Assembly (NCBI GenBank): GCA_947683425.1
Contig: CANTUQ010000158.1
Coordinates: 2,728,001-2,792,000, forward strand
Length of the DNA: 64,000 nt
DNA from: Excoecaria cochinchinensis
Lineage: Eukaryota; Streptophyta; Magnoliopsida; Malpighiales; Euphorbiaceae
Direction of reading: 5' to 3'
Positions 23,740 through 35,549 of the stretch are shown in pieces. Made by a program: the position numbers and the translations under genes. The notes below the pieces were generated by a model. That model made no database searches, had not been told where the DNA came from, and saw only the letters and a list, made by a program, of their open reading frames with translations. Within the stretch, counting starts at the first letter, position 1. Each line of letters begins with the position of its first letter.

Positions 23740-24870
23740 AATTTAGGCACAATGTTACGCAAAAAACTAAAAGGGATGTTATGATGCATGGCGAACCCAG
23801 GGTTCTAAAAACCCGCTTTCAGGGTGTTCGGGAGAGGTTTATAGAACTTTTAAAGATTACAAGGGCGTCTATTTTAGGCAACAAAGAGGTGTTTCGGAGT
23901 TGCCATCCAATAATATATTGGGAAAGTTTATCTAGCCTTAGTGAGCCTATGACAAGCGCATGCATCTATTTTGGGCAACAAGGAGTATTTTGGAATTCCC
24001 ATCCCAATAGTACATTGAGATGGTTCATCTAACCTCGTTGACCCTAAGGTGACATACATAGGTCTGTCTCAGGCACCAAGAGATATTTTGGAGTTCCCAT
24101 CCCAATAGAACATTGGGATGGTTCGTCTAACCTTATTGAACCTAAGACTAGAGAAGGTTCGGGACTTCTAATTTGTTCGTACCTTGATTAAATTATAATT
24201 GAGTTTTGAATTTAAACTTTCATTCCTTTTCTCGTACATTTTAATGCAAAAAATAAAGCGTAGATCAATCACCTTGTGAAAGTGGTAATTAAAAGTAATC
24301 TAAAGCAACATGGATAAAAATACAATAATTTTACAACAAAATTAGGGGCAGAATACGACCCCTACTGTAAATGAAATGTAAATCATACAAAAATTGGGTA
24401 CTCATTAAGGATGAGGACATTGTTCCTCGCATAAAGACTTAAGAGAAAAAGTATTAAAGGTAACAATTTATTTGGATGAAAAAATCTCCAAATATAAATA
24501 TTTTTATGATTTTCTCTTTAACGTGCATAAAATAAATAATTTTATTAGAAATTACATTGTAAAATAAATAAAAAGCCAAAATAATGAAAATAATACAAAT
24601 AATAAAATAATAAGTTAGGCCAAATGAGTCTCCTGGATCTCCCCATTTGCTCGCGAGAAAGCCCAAACAAGGAAAACAAGTGTTGGAATAAAATAAATAA
24701 ACACAAATAAATTTAATGTTAGTAATTAAATCAAGAAAATCAATTTAACACATAAAATAATAAATAATAAATTAAAATAAATGAAAAAATACATTATGAA
24801 TGACAAATAAATTAAATGACATGATTGAAATAAATAAATCAACATATTAATAGATTAATATATAAAAACA

Positions 24871-24872
<2 letters not shown>

Positions 24873-24928
<56 letters not shown>
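24873..24928. repeat. (AAT)n microsatellite in C3
   Basis: About 18 AAT units, orthologous in position to the longer repeat in C1. Confidence 0.97.
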
Positions 24929-24930
<2 letters not shown>

Positions 24931-25821
24931 GTAATAATAATAAAAAAGAAGAATGAGCAATCAAATAAATAAAAAAAATGAAATAAATGTAAAAAAAATG
25001 TTAAATTTATACCTAAAATCACATGAAATAAATCAATATGCAATATATCTAGAAATCTACGCGATGACTAATTAAATATGAACAAAAAAATAATAAAAGA
25101 AAATAAAAATATGGGATCTAATTTAGAATATTTACCCTCAGAATTCAGATTCGATGGAAGAAAAAAATATGATTGATTTTCTTGCTTTGATCCGCAAAAC
25201 TAGAATTAAAAATAATAAAATTAGAGTTTTATTCCAAGAAATAAAATTTGCTTAAAAAATGATAAAAGAAAATAAAAATTCTTAAGAATAAAGAATTAAT
25301 TTCTTTGTCACAAGATCGATTATTGATTAAAGAAAAATAAACAATTATCAAGAATAAAGAATTAATTTTCTTCATCTCAAGAAAAATTATTGATTAAAGA
25401 AAAGTATAAAAATTCTGAAGAATAAAGAATTATTTTTCTGTCTCAAGAAAAATTATTGATTGAGAATTGAATTTTTAATATTAAGAAATTTTATTTTGGA
25501 GAAAAAAACCCAAAAAAGATGTAGAGAGAATTCTATTAAAGAAGAAGAGAAGTGAAAATAAAATAAAAAATTAACCTAAAAGAATTTCTCCCCATTTTCA
25601 CTGTCTATATTTTTCTATTCATATGCTTTAATAAAAAAAACCCTAGTTGATTAGGAAAGGAAATTAAATTTTAAATCAGATTATTTGTTGTCTTAATTTT
25701 AAAAACTGAAAAAAATCATGAAAATCCCAAAAAATGGGATAAAAAATCAAATTTGGGGAAAAAATCCAAGAAAAAAAATCATTTTTGGCCGAAATTGGCA
25801 GATCTGGGTGACTTAGGGGCA

Positions 25822-25999
25822 ACTGACGGGTGTGCCTGGCAAGCGACGCCTATCAGATGCGCATGGGCGTGCCTAGTAAGCAACGCCCATCGGACTCCCG
25901 AGGGCTGCGCACTGGGCGCCCGTTGCATGCAGGCATGCAATGCCCTCATGGGCGCTACGCGTTGGAGAGGTGTGCATGTGCGCTGACGATGCGCACCGG
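25822..25999. repeat. GC-rich palindromic cassette of C3
   Basis: Contains ATGGGCGT and ACGCCCAT arms around a 12-base spacer, GCATGCAGGCATGC and several GGGCG/CGCCC pairs. Placed like the C1 cassette but diverged in sequence. Long frames through it are compositional. Confidence 0.75.
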
Positions 26000-26011
26000 T
26001 GAACCACCGAT

Positions 26012-27705
26012 TGTAACATCCCAAAAATGGCCTAATTGATAATTGCATTTTTAATTGGACATTTAAAGGCAATTTAGTAATTTGTGCATGTGAATTGGGA
26101 ATTTATTGAGGACTAAATGAAAGAATTGTTGTTAGTGACTCGAAGGTAATTTGCTAAGGATTTATGAGAGATTTGCCAAGGATTAAAAGAGAAAGTCAAA
26201 GAAAATAACAAAATGGTCAAATGGGAGATGGACATGTGGATGGGTAGTTGAGAGCATTTAATTGGATTTGAAAGGGAGTAGAGAGTGGGAGAGCAGAAAG
26301 GGATTTACTTCCCGTGGAAGCCACCTTCTTCTCCTCTTTCTTGCACTCTTACGTTCTCTCACTCCCTCACTCCTCCATTTTTTGCTCTAAAGCTTTTGCA
26401 TGTGTTATTCTTCAAGCTTTGAGTTGGGTATATGAGATTAAGAGTAGGTTTTTGAAGAGGTAAGTGGCTGGGTTTGTTTTGGGTTGCTTCTTCTTCATCT
26501 TCTTCTCCATTTGGGTGTGATTTGGGTTTTACGGTTTTGTTGCATGGGTTATCTGAGAATTTGTTTTGGTTGAATATATGCAAGAATCTGAAGAGAGAAG
26601 GAAGAACAAAGGAAAATGAAAAGTTGGATCTTGAAGATAGTGGATTTGTTGAGCTCCATTTCAGGTTTGGGAGTGTTTTTTCCCTTCTCCATTCGGATCA
26701 TGTATTTGATTTTGATTGTACTGTTATTTGGGTGTTTTGATACATGTATATGCATGTGTTTAATAGATTTGTGAATATGATTTGAGATGATAGAGTTATA
26801 ATTGTTTACATGTTGATTTTGAGTGAACATACATGAAAATGATATGAATTTCTGGGTTTTTGATGAACTATTAAAACCTCTGTATATGTTGATTTGATGG
26901 GTATTAATATTGCGTAATTTGAGTTGTTATTGTTATAAGTCTATTTTGAATGTATTGGAGTGATTTCAGTTTCTCGCGAGCCCGCTCGGCATGAGAGCCC
27001 GCTCGGTATGAGAGCCCCTCGGCAGGAGAGCCCGCTCGGCATGAGAACTCTGCTCGGCGTGACATGCACGACTCGAATGTGAAGAGATTCCCTATCACAA
27101 ATCGTGCACAAGGACACGACTCGTGACATCGGGTGCTTGGCCTGAGCATGAGTCATGATACCATTCACGACTCGTGCTGGCCCTCTCTTCCACAGTATTT
27201 CCTCGGCTACTATCGCGAGCACGATAGTAAGCCCCTTCCTGCTCTGTTTTGGAAATGAATTTCACATCTCTTCTTACATGGGTTTTTATTGTTACGTTGT
27301 ACATGATTTGTTTTAGGCTTGTCTTATATTATGATGCCTCTATTTATAAGTTATATGTTCATGATTAATAATATTGTATGCGATTTAAATGTTCATGATT
27401 TATATGTATATGGATAATTTAATTATGAGTTATATGTCCATGATAAAGCCTGTATATGATTTATGTGTCTCTGAAATTGGTCAATATACATGTATAACTG
27501 TAATTATGTGATTATACTTGAATTATTCTCTATTATATGATAGTAATACGAGAGCATAGCTGAGTTGTTATTTTGACCCTGATAGTCATCGTAGTGGATA
27601 GATAAGTGCTTATTAAGGGTTAGAGTGTGAGTGCAGCTGCTATATGTTACACGTTACGTGTTGATCCCGTTTGGGTCTATATGATAAGAGATTTTGGTCT
27701 CCCCC
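26012..27705 (+). mobile_element. LTR G, 5' portion
   Basis: Begins TGTAACATCCC. It has a CT-rich leader (26310-26380), a predicted intron (26460-26664, GAG/GTAAGT ... TTTCAG/GTTTGGGAG), a GC-rich 17-bp tandem repeat (26978-27063), an ACTATCG-CGAGCA-CGATAGT palindrome near 27218, and a 'gtggatagataagtgcttat' block at 27594. At about 27.7 kb it changes abruptly into LTR sequence of opposite orientation, so the 3' half is lost. The 88-codon frame at 26474 lies mostly in the predicted intron. Confidence 0.7.
26978..27063 (+). repeat. 17-bp GC-rich tandem repeat in LTR G
   Basis: About five imperfect copies of GAGAGCCCGCTCGGCAT. Each unit contains a GAG...CTC-type partial palindrome. It sits where A- and B-type LTRs carry hairpin cassettes. 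Confidence 0.88.
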
Positions 27706-27830
27706 TGCTGACGCGTGATTCTGCTGCACCACTTGCACATGCCAAGCTTCACGAGTTGTGCTGCCAAATCACGAGTCGGACGCCTCACACTCAACAGAGC
27801 AACTATCGTGAAAAACTAGAATTCGCCCTT

Positions 27831-27848
27831 CTGTCGCGCTCGCGACAG
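27831..27848. repeat. TGTCGCG-type palindrome in E-rev
   Basis: CTGTCGCGCTCGCGACAG: an 8-bp stem with a two-base loop, the same core as the family-B cassettes. Confidence 0.9.
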
Positions 27849-28613
27849 CATCGCGATTTTCATTTTTCCAGCAAAACGCAGAAAACCCAGATTTCCAACA
27901 ACAAATTCCATTTTGACCCAAAATCAAACCAAACTTCATCTTACCTTCCAATAAGCCCTCCATGAAACATAAACAACATAAAACATAACTTTTCTAACAA
28001 TTATCATAATCAAAATCATACATTGACATAATTAAGCTTCTCAACAACACAAACCCAGAATTTACAGTAAAAGTTCATCAAACTTCAAATTCACTTCAAT
28101 ACTTCAACATTCATGCATTATAACTCAAATCAATTGAATACCCATAACCTTAGCACTGTAATAAACCTCATCAAACATTAAATTTCCAGAAATCACATGC
28201 TAAGACACAAATCACAAATGAACATCAAAACGATCAAATTTCCAAACAAATTCCCAAACCCAATATTCCTATGCTCCAAATCAATGAGCACCACTCCCAC
28301 TAGTCTTCTCCTTTCCCCTTGGGATCGCGAGGAGGCTCAACTAACAAGAACACCCATAAAATCATACAAACACAAAACCTAAATTAAAACCAAAACTAAC
28401 CAAAATCAAGAACAATGGAAGAAGATGAAAAAGAAAAAGAAGAAACCCATAAAACTTACCAAACAAAGCTCAAGGAATGATCAATTTCCACTACCAAGCA
28501 CTTAGATCCAAGCTAGGGTACACAAATGAAGAGAAAAGAGGAAGAAGGAGTGAAGAGAAGAGGAGGAAACGGGAACAGCAACAAGAATGGTTGTCCCTCT
28601 TTTTCTCTCTCTT

Positions 28614-28622
28614 CTATTTATA
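28614..28622 (-). promoter_or_regulatory. TATA box of LTR E-rev
   Basis: TATAAATAG on the minus strand about 265 bp inside the LTR, followed by a GA/CT-rich leader. LTR E has TATATATAG at the matching place (58966-58974). Confidence 0.6.
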
Positions 28623-29104
28623 CCTCTTTCCTAATTCCTAGCCACATGTCACCCTTTGGTTGGTGGAACTTGGACACTCACACCCAATAAACACACATGA
28701 TACCACACACAAGACTAACCCAATACACATACACCCTACTAACATATATGCACACACACTCTATTACAGCCCACAAAACATGCATTTTACCTAAAATACC
28801 CTTAACACATGCCAAAACTCTTACACATGCATACATACACATGGCAATAGTGGCTCAAACTACTAGGGGGAAATCGGGCTGTTACACAAACTATTCATAA
28901 AATAAAGCAATTATTATCACCTGAATATAAATATATGATATCATCAAGTTGGAATCACAATTCCACATTATATGCACCTTAACTTATCAATATTATATAC
29001 TCACAAATTCACATAATATATAAAGTTTATATTCAATCACTTGCTTAATAGTTATTTCCTAAGTTGCCTGCACTTCTATAGTAGTGGATAACGGGATTAT
29101 CACT

Positions 29105-29345
29105 TTGATATCTATAGATACCTTTAAACTAGTATCCGTAGATACTATCGCATCAGTATCCATAGATACTTTTATATCGCATTAGTATTTGTAGATACTT
29201 TTATACCGCATTAGTATCTATAGATACTTTTATATCTTTCACTGGTATCCGTAGATACCTTTAAACTAGTATCCATAGATAATTTCATACCGCATAAGTA
29301 TCTATAGATACTTTTATATCATGCACTGGTATTCATAGATACCTT
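29105..29345 (-). repeat. Tandem GTATCTATAGATAC palindrome array in LTR F
   Basis: Nine or so imperfect units of 24-32 bp, each centred on a GTATC-NNTA-GATAC palindrome (for example AGTATCTATAGATACTT). Confidence 0.88.
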
Positions 29346-30270
29346 TAAATAAAGACACACACACAATCACTCGCTTTTGGGGAACCTATTCCAAGACTAC
29401 CCCTGACCCAAACGAGGCCGGTAATTTGAAAGCGCGTTAGCTGCAACACTTTTTACCCTATAGGCATGTCTATCTATGCATGACTCGACTTGCAAGCTAG
29501 ATAACTGACTCAATTGCTTAAATCAGATTCACATGTTATATACCTTCACAAACTGCGTTATGCAAACATCATATAACTCTTAACACTATTCATTTCCTTA
29601 CATGTGTAACATATTATCAATATCACATTTTATCATTCAATTTATACAAATTATTTATACATATATATAGACACATACTCACCTGATTTGCCACATTATT
29701 GATCTCCTAATAAATAAGCAATTCATATGCTCAAAGCTATAAATCACATTTGTCATTATCAAATACATAATCACATGAACCAATATAACATCATTATATA
29801 TCTTGCATAATAGTACATTCTAGTACCATCTATGTCATATCAATTCATGCATCATTGAATAATGTTAGGCAATTGCCTCAATCACACATTCATTGAATAT
29901 ATTTATACTTAACCTTACTCGTCGCATAACAGCCACATCAAGTATCTTCTTTGCATAACAACATCATAATCAATTTAATGTTTACATTTTCGAATATTCC
30001 ATATAATAATTAAACATGTCACATTTATACATATTCACTATAAATATATAGTCATACTTTTACACATCTTATTCATTTCAACCCCCAAAATATATTACTT
30101 CATTAGTTTGCTATTAATCTTAATCCTATTTATGTGTATATTTCAAGTGATAACTATCTATATATTCATTTAATAGTCCTAAACATGCATCGGATAAGTC
30201 CCAAAAAGTTTTGATGTAATATAGGTTCAATTCAGAAAGAAAAATGCATGAAATAGTCAACACAGGGGAT

Positions 30271-30452
30271 GGTCATGGTGGCAACCATTTGGTTGTGACC
30301 GTGATATCAAAAACATAAGCAAAACAGAAGCCTACGGACATGGGTCACGGTGGCAACCATTTGATTGTGACCATGACCCCAAGAAAAAAGCAATTCTGTC
30401 TTCTCTCGGCATTGGTCATAGTGATAATGATTTGGTTGTCACCGTGATATAC
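30271..30452 (-). repeat. Three CACGGTGG-type cassettes in LTR F
   Basis: Units such as GGTCACGGTGGCAACC-ATTTG-ATTGTGACCATGACC, more degenerate than in family A but in the same register relative to the conserved taggatgttaa block. Confidence 0.8.
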
Positions 30453-31148
30453 CAAAATAAGCAAAATAGAAGCAGAATCTCAAGACTGCTCCACTCCTTA
30501 ATTTTGTACAGCCTAAACAAACATCTAAACCCCAATTTTAGGCAAAAATCCCTTATAATAAAATTTCCCTAGGATGTTAAGTTTCATATGGCACAAATTT
30601 CAGGTCATTTGGACTTATACAATGTCAGATATGATCTAAACAACCTATAATGCTCCAATGAATCCGCCAATGTAGAAATACCTTAGTTTTGGCCTCTTTT
30701 AAGTTTCTTATAGCTAGAATTTGCTCATGGTCATTTCTAAGACTTTTGTAGGTATGGAAGTCATGGTTCTAACAGAACTAAAATCACTTAATTTAAAGTT
30801 CTCAAACTCTACTTATGACCAAAAAAATCACTTGGAGGGCTAGCAAAATTTGAGCAGAGTTTCCCTTAGAAACTCAAGCTCCCCCAACTCATGCAAATCC
30901 ACAAAAAAAATCAACTCAAGCAATCCAATTTAACAAATACACATAAAAAATAGAAACTCAGTAATATATATACATGAAACACATGAATTTTCCCAAACAC
31001 TACCAAAACATAAAGTTCCCAAACCTTAAACTCTTATACTCCTAATGAGTTCACTTGATACTTGACTCATCAAGCTTCATCTTTCCTTTCACTCTTCTTA
31101 TTTCTATAGCTGCAACCAATATCCAATTTCAATAAAAAGGAAAAGAAA

Positions 31149-31186
31149 AAGAAGAAGAAGAAGAAGAAGAAGAAGAAGAAGAAGAA
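31149..31186. repeat. (AAG)n microsatellite
   Basis: About 12 AAG/GAA units in the leader region of LTR F. Confidence 0.95.
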
Positions 31187-31693
31187 TATTCCGATTCAAA
31201 CACTTACCTTTAGCTTGCCAAAATACCAACACCACTCACTCAACTTAGGAATCAATTAACTAATCTACAGGAACTTCATGAACTAGGAACCAAAATTGAT
31301 AAAGAAGAAGATGATGAAGAGCAAAATAAAGAACAAGGAAAGAGAGAAAAAAATAAAGAGGTGGACGGATCAAGAGAAATGCACAAATGAACCAAAAATC
31401 TGTCTTTTCTCACTATATATTGCATGAGCTTGGATGTGTTGGCATAGCCAACAATCAACACCTAGTTTCCACTATTCTCTTGCTTAAGCTAATCCACCAT
31501 TAACTCTTAATTAATCCCTCTTTAGTTTAATCATGCACAAATACTTTATAGCCAGTTAACTTATTTTACTTTATATAATTAGGTCTTTGATTTCTCAATT
31601 ACACTTGAGTCCAAATTAGAAATCCCAAATCCAACTCATCCAATTACCCTAGTTATGCTAAAATACTACTAGGGTAGATTCCGAGTCATTACA

Positions 31694-33007
31694 TTATCAG
31701 CCATTGAATCACTTTTCTCCGAGATGACAAGTTTCCTCTACCCAAAATTTCATCAATGTTCACCTATTTTTCCAAAGCAAAGATCTTCTCAAAATTTGAT
31801 CTCAAAGTAGGATTTTGGCATCCTGGGATTAAACCAGAAGAGAGATATAAGACAACTTTCTATATTCCAAATCATCACTACCAATGGACAGTAATGCCAT
31901 TTGGATTAAAAGTGGCTCTATCATTATTTTAGAAAGCTATGATGAAGATCTATGAGCCAATTCTCCACTCTACATTGGTCTACATAGATGATATTCTTCT
32001 CAATTCCTCAAGTGAAAAAGAACATTGCAAGCTTCTTAAGCAGTTTAAAGAAATTACTCTACAACATGGAGTTATTCTTTCTCCAACAAAGATGCATCTG
32101 ACAAAAATGGAAATTGAGTTCTTAGGCATGAATTTCTAAAATGGAAAATATCAGCTAGGAAAGTACATTGGTTCAGAACTCTTAAAATCCATGATAAAAT
32201 CCTCTCTCACAAACAAGTTCAGTAATTCCTCAGGATTGCAAACTACCTCAGAGATTTTATCCCATATTTTACTGAAAAAGCCAACCCTCTAAGGTAAATG
32301 AATAAAAAGAATCATCCTCCATGGTCAGACAAGCAAACTATTGCAATCAAGACTCTCAAGGAAGAAACTTAACACTTGCAAAAATTAACAATTCCATCAG
32401 ATTGGAAGAGGATCCTCCAAATGGATGTTAGTGATCAATGTTGGGGTGTTATCCTTTTAGAAGAAGTAAAAGCAGAAGAAGGTTGTGTGCATATGCAAGC
32501 GAAAAACTCTCTCCAATAGAATGTCACTATCACTCGACTTTCAAAGAGATTTTGGTGGTCAATTATGGAATCAAAATATTAGAGTTCCATCTCATTGGTC
32601 AAAGACTCACAGTTCTTATGGACTGTTTTTCTCTCCCAAAAATGCTTAAATTCAAAGGAAAGACAATTCCACATTCTCAGCTGCTTAGGTGGAAATAATG
32701 ATTTAACAAGTATGATTTTGATGTTCAACATATCAAGGGAGACAAAAATCTAATTCTAGATTTCTTGAACAAACCTCCTAATCAAGCTTGCATCATTCCA
32801 CTAATCTACATGTTCCAAGAAGAGATCAATTTTCTTTCAGAATAGGCTCCACCAGAAATCTTAGCAAATTTGACTCCAGACCAGTTGAAAGATCTTGTGA
32901 AGGATCAATTATTTCAATATCAATCCATTCTCATAAGAAATTATGGATAATTTTGATTTAACAATTTGGGTATTCATCCAGAATATCCCTTTGTTGCTCT
33001 AATGAAT
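31694..33007 (+). pseudogene. Endogenous pararetrovirus-like RT / RNase H relic (Caulimoviridae-like)
   Basis: A decayed reverse transcriptase followed by RNase H. Visible RT motifs are KIFSKFDLK and RYKTTF, VMPFGLK just before 31939, and YIDDILL in the frame 31939-32139, which is the catalytic YIDD box. The RNase H part (32438-32698) shows YHSTFKEIL, FHLIGQ and PKMLKFK; QMD just upstream lies in another frame. 'FDLK.GFW', 'HYQW' and 'FKEIL...IKILEFHLIGQ' are, to my knowledge, more like plant caulimovirids than Ty3/gypsy. There are several stops and frame shifts within and between domains, and both ends are cut by LTRs (F at 31693, E at 33008), so it is an old, inactive integrated fragment. 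No capsid or movement protein is seen. Confidence 0.75.
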
Positions 33008-33220
33008 TGTAACACCCCGTTTTCCCCCTAGTAGTTTGAGCCATTCTGTGTACAAGTATGTATGTGAGAGTTTTGGCATGTGTTATTGTAAATTAAGTTT
33101 TATGCATGAGTTTTATTAGAGTGTGGATGCATGTAGGGAGTTAGTATATGTATTAGTGAGATTAGAATTGGGTGTGGTGTTGTGTTTGGTTGTAGGGTGT
33201 GAGTGATCAAATCCAACCAA
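33008..33220 (+). mobile_element. LTR E, first 213 bp (left of the A array)
   Basis: Begins TGTAACACCCCGTTTTCCCC and matches E-rev on the other strand. It ends at the target duplication ACCAA (33216-33220) and resumes at 58925 after the family-A array. Confidence 0.85.
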
Positions 33221-33762
33221 AGTCACACCCCAAATCGGGCCTAGTCGGAATCGGCAAGCTAAGTCGGATAAGTGAAGGGTATTTCGGTAATTTATGCATG
33301 AGGGAATTTGATGATAAGGACTTAATTGCAAAATAATTAATTAAATAAGTTAAGTGTGAGAAATTATTGGGTGTGCTTGTGGTGTAGAGATGTAGGGTGT
33401 TTGTTGTGATTTTATCTAGTGGATTGTGGGTATGATACTAAGGATGGTAAATATCTACCTAAGAATTATCTAATGAGGTAAGTGTATAGTGCCTTGGTGT
33501 TTGAAAGTTAAAGGGAGAATTGTGGTCCAATGAGAGCTTGCCATGTGGATTGTGGTTGGTGGGCATTAAATGAAAGAAAAGAAGAAAGGGGAAAAGAAGG
33601 AGAAAGAATGCAGGAATCCTACATTCTCGTTCTCCTCCCTCTTTCAGTTCCTCCTCCTCCTTCTCTTCTCCATTTCTGCCTTTCCTCCTTGCTCTCCTTT
33701 TTGGCTGGATTTTGGGCTTGCTAAGGGGTGCTTTGATTGAGTTTTGGAGCAAGATTAAAGAG

Positions 33763-33966
33763 GTATGTGTTTGGGGTTTAGGGTTCCTGTGTTTTTGGTT
33801 TCTTCCTCCTCTTCTTCTTGGTTTTGTTTAAGTTAAATTGGGTTTGGATGAGTAATTTTTCTGGGTCTTTGTTTGTACGAGCTTGGGTTGGTAAGAAAGA
33901 GCTTTAGGGCAAGGAAAGGATTGAAGATTGAAGCTTGAAAAGTGATTTTGGATCTTTGATTTCCAG
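33763..33966 (+). other. Predicted leader intron in LTR A2
   Basis: AAAGAG/GTATGT donor and TTTCCAG/GTTTGGGAG acceptor, 204 bp; repeated in A3, A4 and A5 with the same motifs. The TTTAGGGTT telo-box-like motif lies just inside the intron. Confidence 0.5.
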
Positions 33967-34638
33967 GTTTGGGAGCTTTGATTTCTGCATTTGAGTTTTG
34001 AGTTTTGAGTTGTCATTGCCTAATTCTCCTTGGATCATGAGTGTGTATTTGTGTTTGCTTTTCAGAAATTTGAGTGCTTTGATATGCGTTTATGCATGAA
34101 TTTAATTTGGGTAAATGTGTTAGTAATCTATATTATTGATTGGGATAAATGTATATGAGGGTTGGTATGGAAATGCATGAGTTTGGGAATCTCTTTGAAT
34201 TTGATGTTTTATGGCGATTTTGGCAATTCTGTTCAGTGCTCATCTGACCTTCCTGTATTGTTTTTGTCATAAGTAGAGTTTTAGATCTCTAAATCATGTG
34301 ATTCTTGAGCCATTGGAACCATGACTTCCATGCCTTTAAAAGTATTAGAAATGACCTTGGGCAAATTCTTGCTCTCAAATCCTGGAAATTTACCAAAACC
34401 ATAGTGTCTCTGTTTGGGTCGGGTTACTTGAACACTATAGGTTGTTTAGATCATATCTGAATCTTTAGATGTCCAATTGATCTGAAATTGCTTGCATTTC
34501 AAAAGTTGACATCTTAGGGAACAAATGATAAGAAGGAAGTTTTTCCTTAAAATGTCGTTTAGATGTCCGTTTAGGCTGAACACAAAGGAGTTATGATGTA
34601 GTCCTGAATTCTAGCTTCTGTTTTGCAAACTTTTGGTA

Positions 34639-35549
34639 GGTCACGGTGGCAACCAAATTCATTACCACCGTGACATATGAAAATGCTGGGCAGAATGCTT
34701 AGTTTTGGACCTCACGGTGGCAACCAAATTCATTACCATCGTGACCCCTTCTGTTTTGACCATTTTATTTGTTTTTCTTCTCGAATTGAACCCGTATTGC
34801 ACCGAAACTTTCTAGGATCTATCCGATGCATGTTTAGGACTATTAAATAAGTATAAGAATAGTTATCACTTGGAAAATAAACATGAATAGGATTAAGATT
34901 AATAGCAAACTAATGAAGTAATGATGTGTAATTGTATGTATTAGAATCAGGTCAAGTTTAATGACATTATTGAGCATTATAATACTTTAATCTATATAAA
35001 CTTGTATGATATGAACAAGTATGCATAGTTATGAATTAAGATTTAAGTTATATACACATGAAAGACATCAAATGAAATGAGTTTGATTAATAAAATATAT
35101 ATATATATATATATGGGATATGAGCAGTGAATGTGTCATTGAAGTAATTGCCTAACAATATTATATGATGCATGCATTGATAATAAATGTTATTAGAATG
35201 TATTAGTATGCAAGATATCTATGATGCTATTATAGTTCATGCGGATAATGGAGTGATTATATAATATGATAATGATAAATGTGATTTAATGCTTTTAGCT
35301 TATGAACTCCTCTTTTTAATGGAGATCCATAATGTGGCAAACCGGGCAAGTAAGTATTTATATAAATGTACAAATAGTTGGTATGAATGATATGATAAAG
35401 TGTGAAGAATAGCATTATGTTTTGGGCAGTGGGTATGTCACGGTGACAACCTAATGGGTTGCCACTGTGAGATACCCCAAGATTGCATTCTGCCGAGAGT
35501 TTTGGTATGTCATGGTGACAACCAATCTGGCTTTGACCGTGACTTACCC
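34639..35549 (+). repeat. CACGGTGG-type cassettes of A2 (2 + 2)
   Basis: Two hairpins at 34639-34745 and two at 35431-35549. Compared with A3 and A4 the second cluster lacks one unit, as if two neighbouring hairpins had recombined. Confidence 0.85.

Larger units (their letters stand above)
23740..26011 (-). mobile_element. Tat/Ogre-like LTR fragment C3
   Basis: Colinear with C1: 'ggttcgggacttc', 'cctcgcat' and 'gttagtaattaaatca', then an AAT repeat, an AT-rich body, a leader with AAACCCTAG, and a GC-rich cassette. At 26012 it is cut off by the TGTAAC start of LTR G, so the outer end of the LTR (TGTAGACACTG in C1) is missing. In 23820-24130 a unit of roughly 110 bp containing 'cccatcccaatag.acattg.gatggttc' appears twice to three times. 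Confidence 0.6.
27706..28886 (-). mobile_element. LTR E-rev, 5' portion on the minus strand
   Basis: On the minus strand it begins TGTAACAGCCCG at 28886 and matches the start of LTR E at 33008 ('tttccccctagtagtttgagcca', 'gagttttggcatgtgtta'). It has a TATAAATAG box (28614-28622), a leader, a donor-like sequence near 28459 and a perfect CTGTCGCGCTCGCGACAG palindrome (27831-27848). The sequence at 28640-28690 is the uninterrupted equivalent of the site where the A array entered LTR E. The downstream half is missing at the junction with G. Confidence 0.75.
28887..31693 (-). mobile_element. LTR F on the minus strand, 3' end missing
   Basis: On the minus strand it begins TGTAATGACTCGGAATC at 31693. 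In sense order it has a leader with an AAG repeat, the conserved 'ccctaggatgttaagtttc' block (30567-30586 on plus), three CACGGTGG-type cassettes (30271-30452), a 'taggcatgtctatc' block (29462) and a GTATC palindrome array (29105-29345). The double hairpin expected further left is absent, so F is truncated where E-rev ends (28886). No coding capacity. Confidence 0.75.

Noticed and set aside
25753..26072. 77- and 97-codon GC-rich frames
   Set aside because: Both strands are open over the same GC-rich palindromic island and end at the LTR G boundary; composition explains them.
26012..28886. A single LTR element spanning both TGTAAC and GTTACA ends
   Set aside because: Internal features reverse orientation at about 27.7 kb, and the flanking five bases (CCGAT and CAAAC) do not match.
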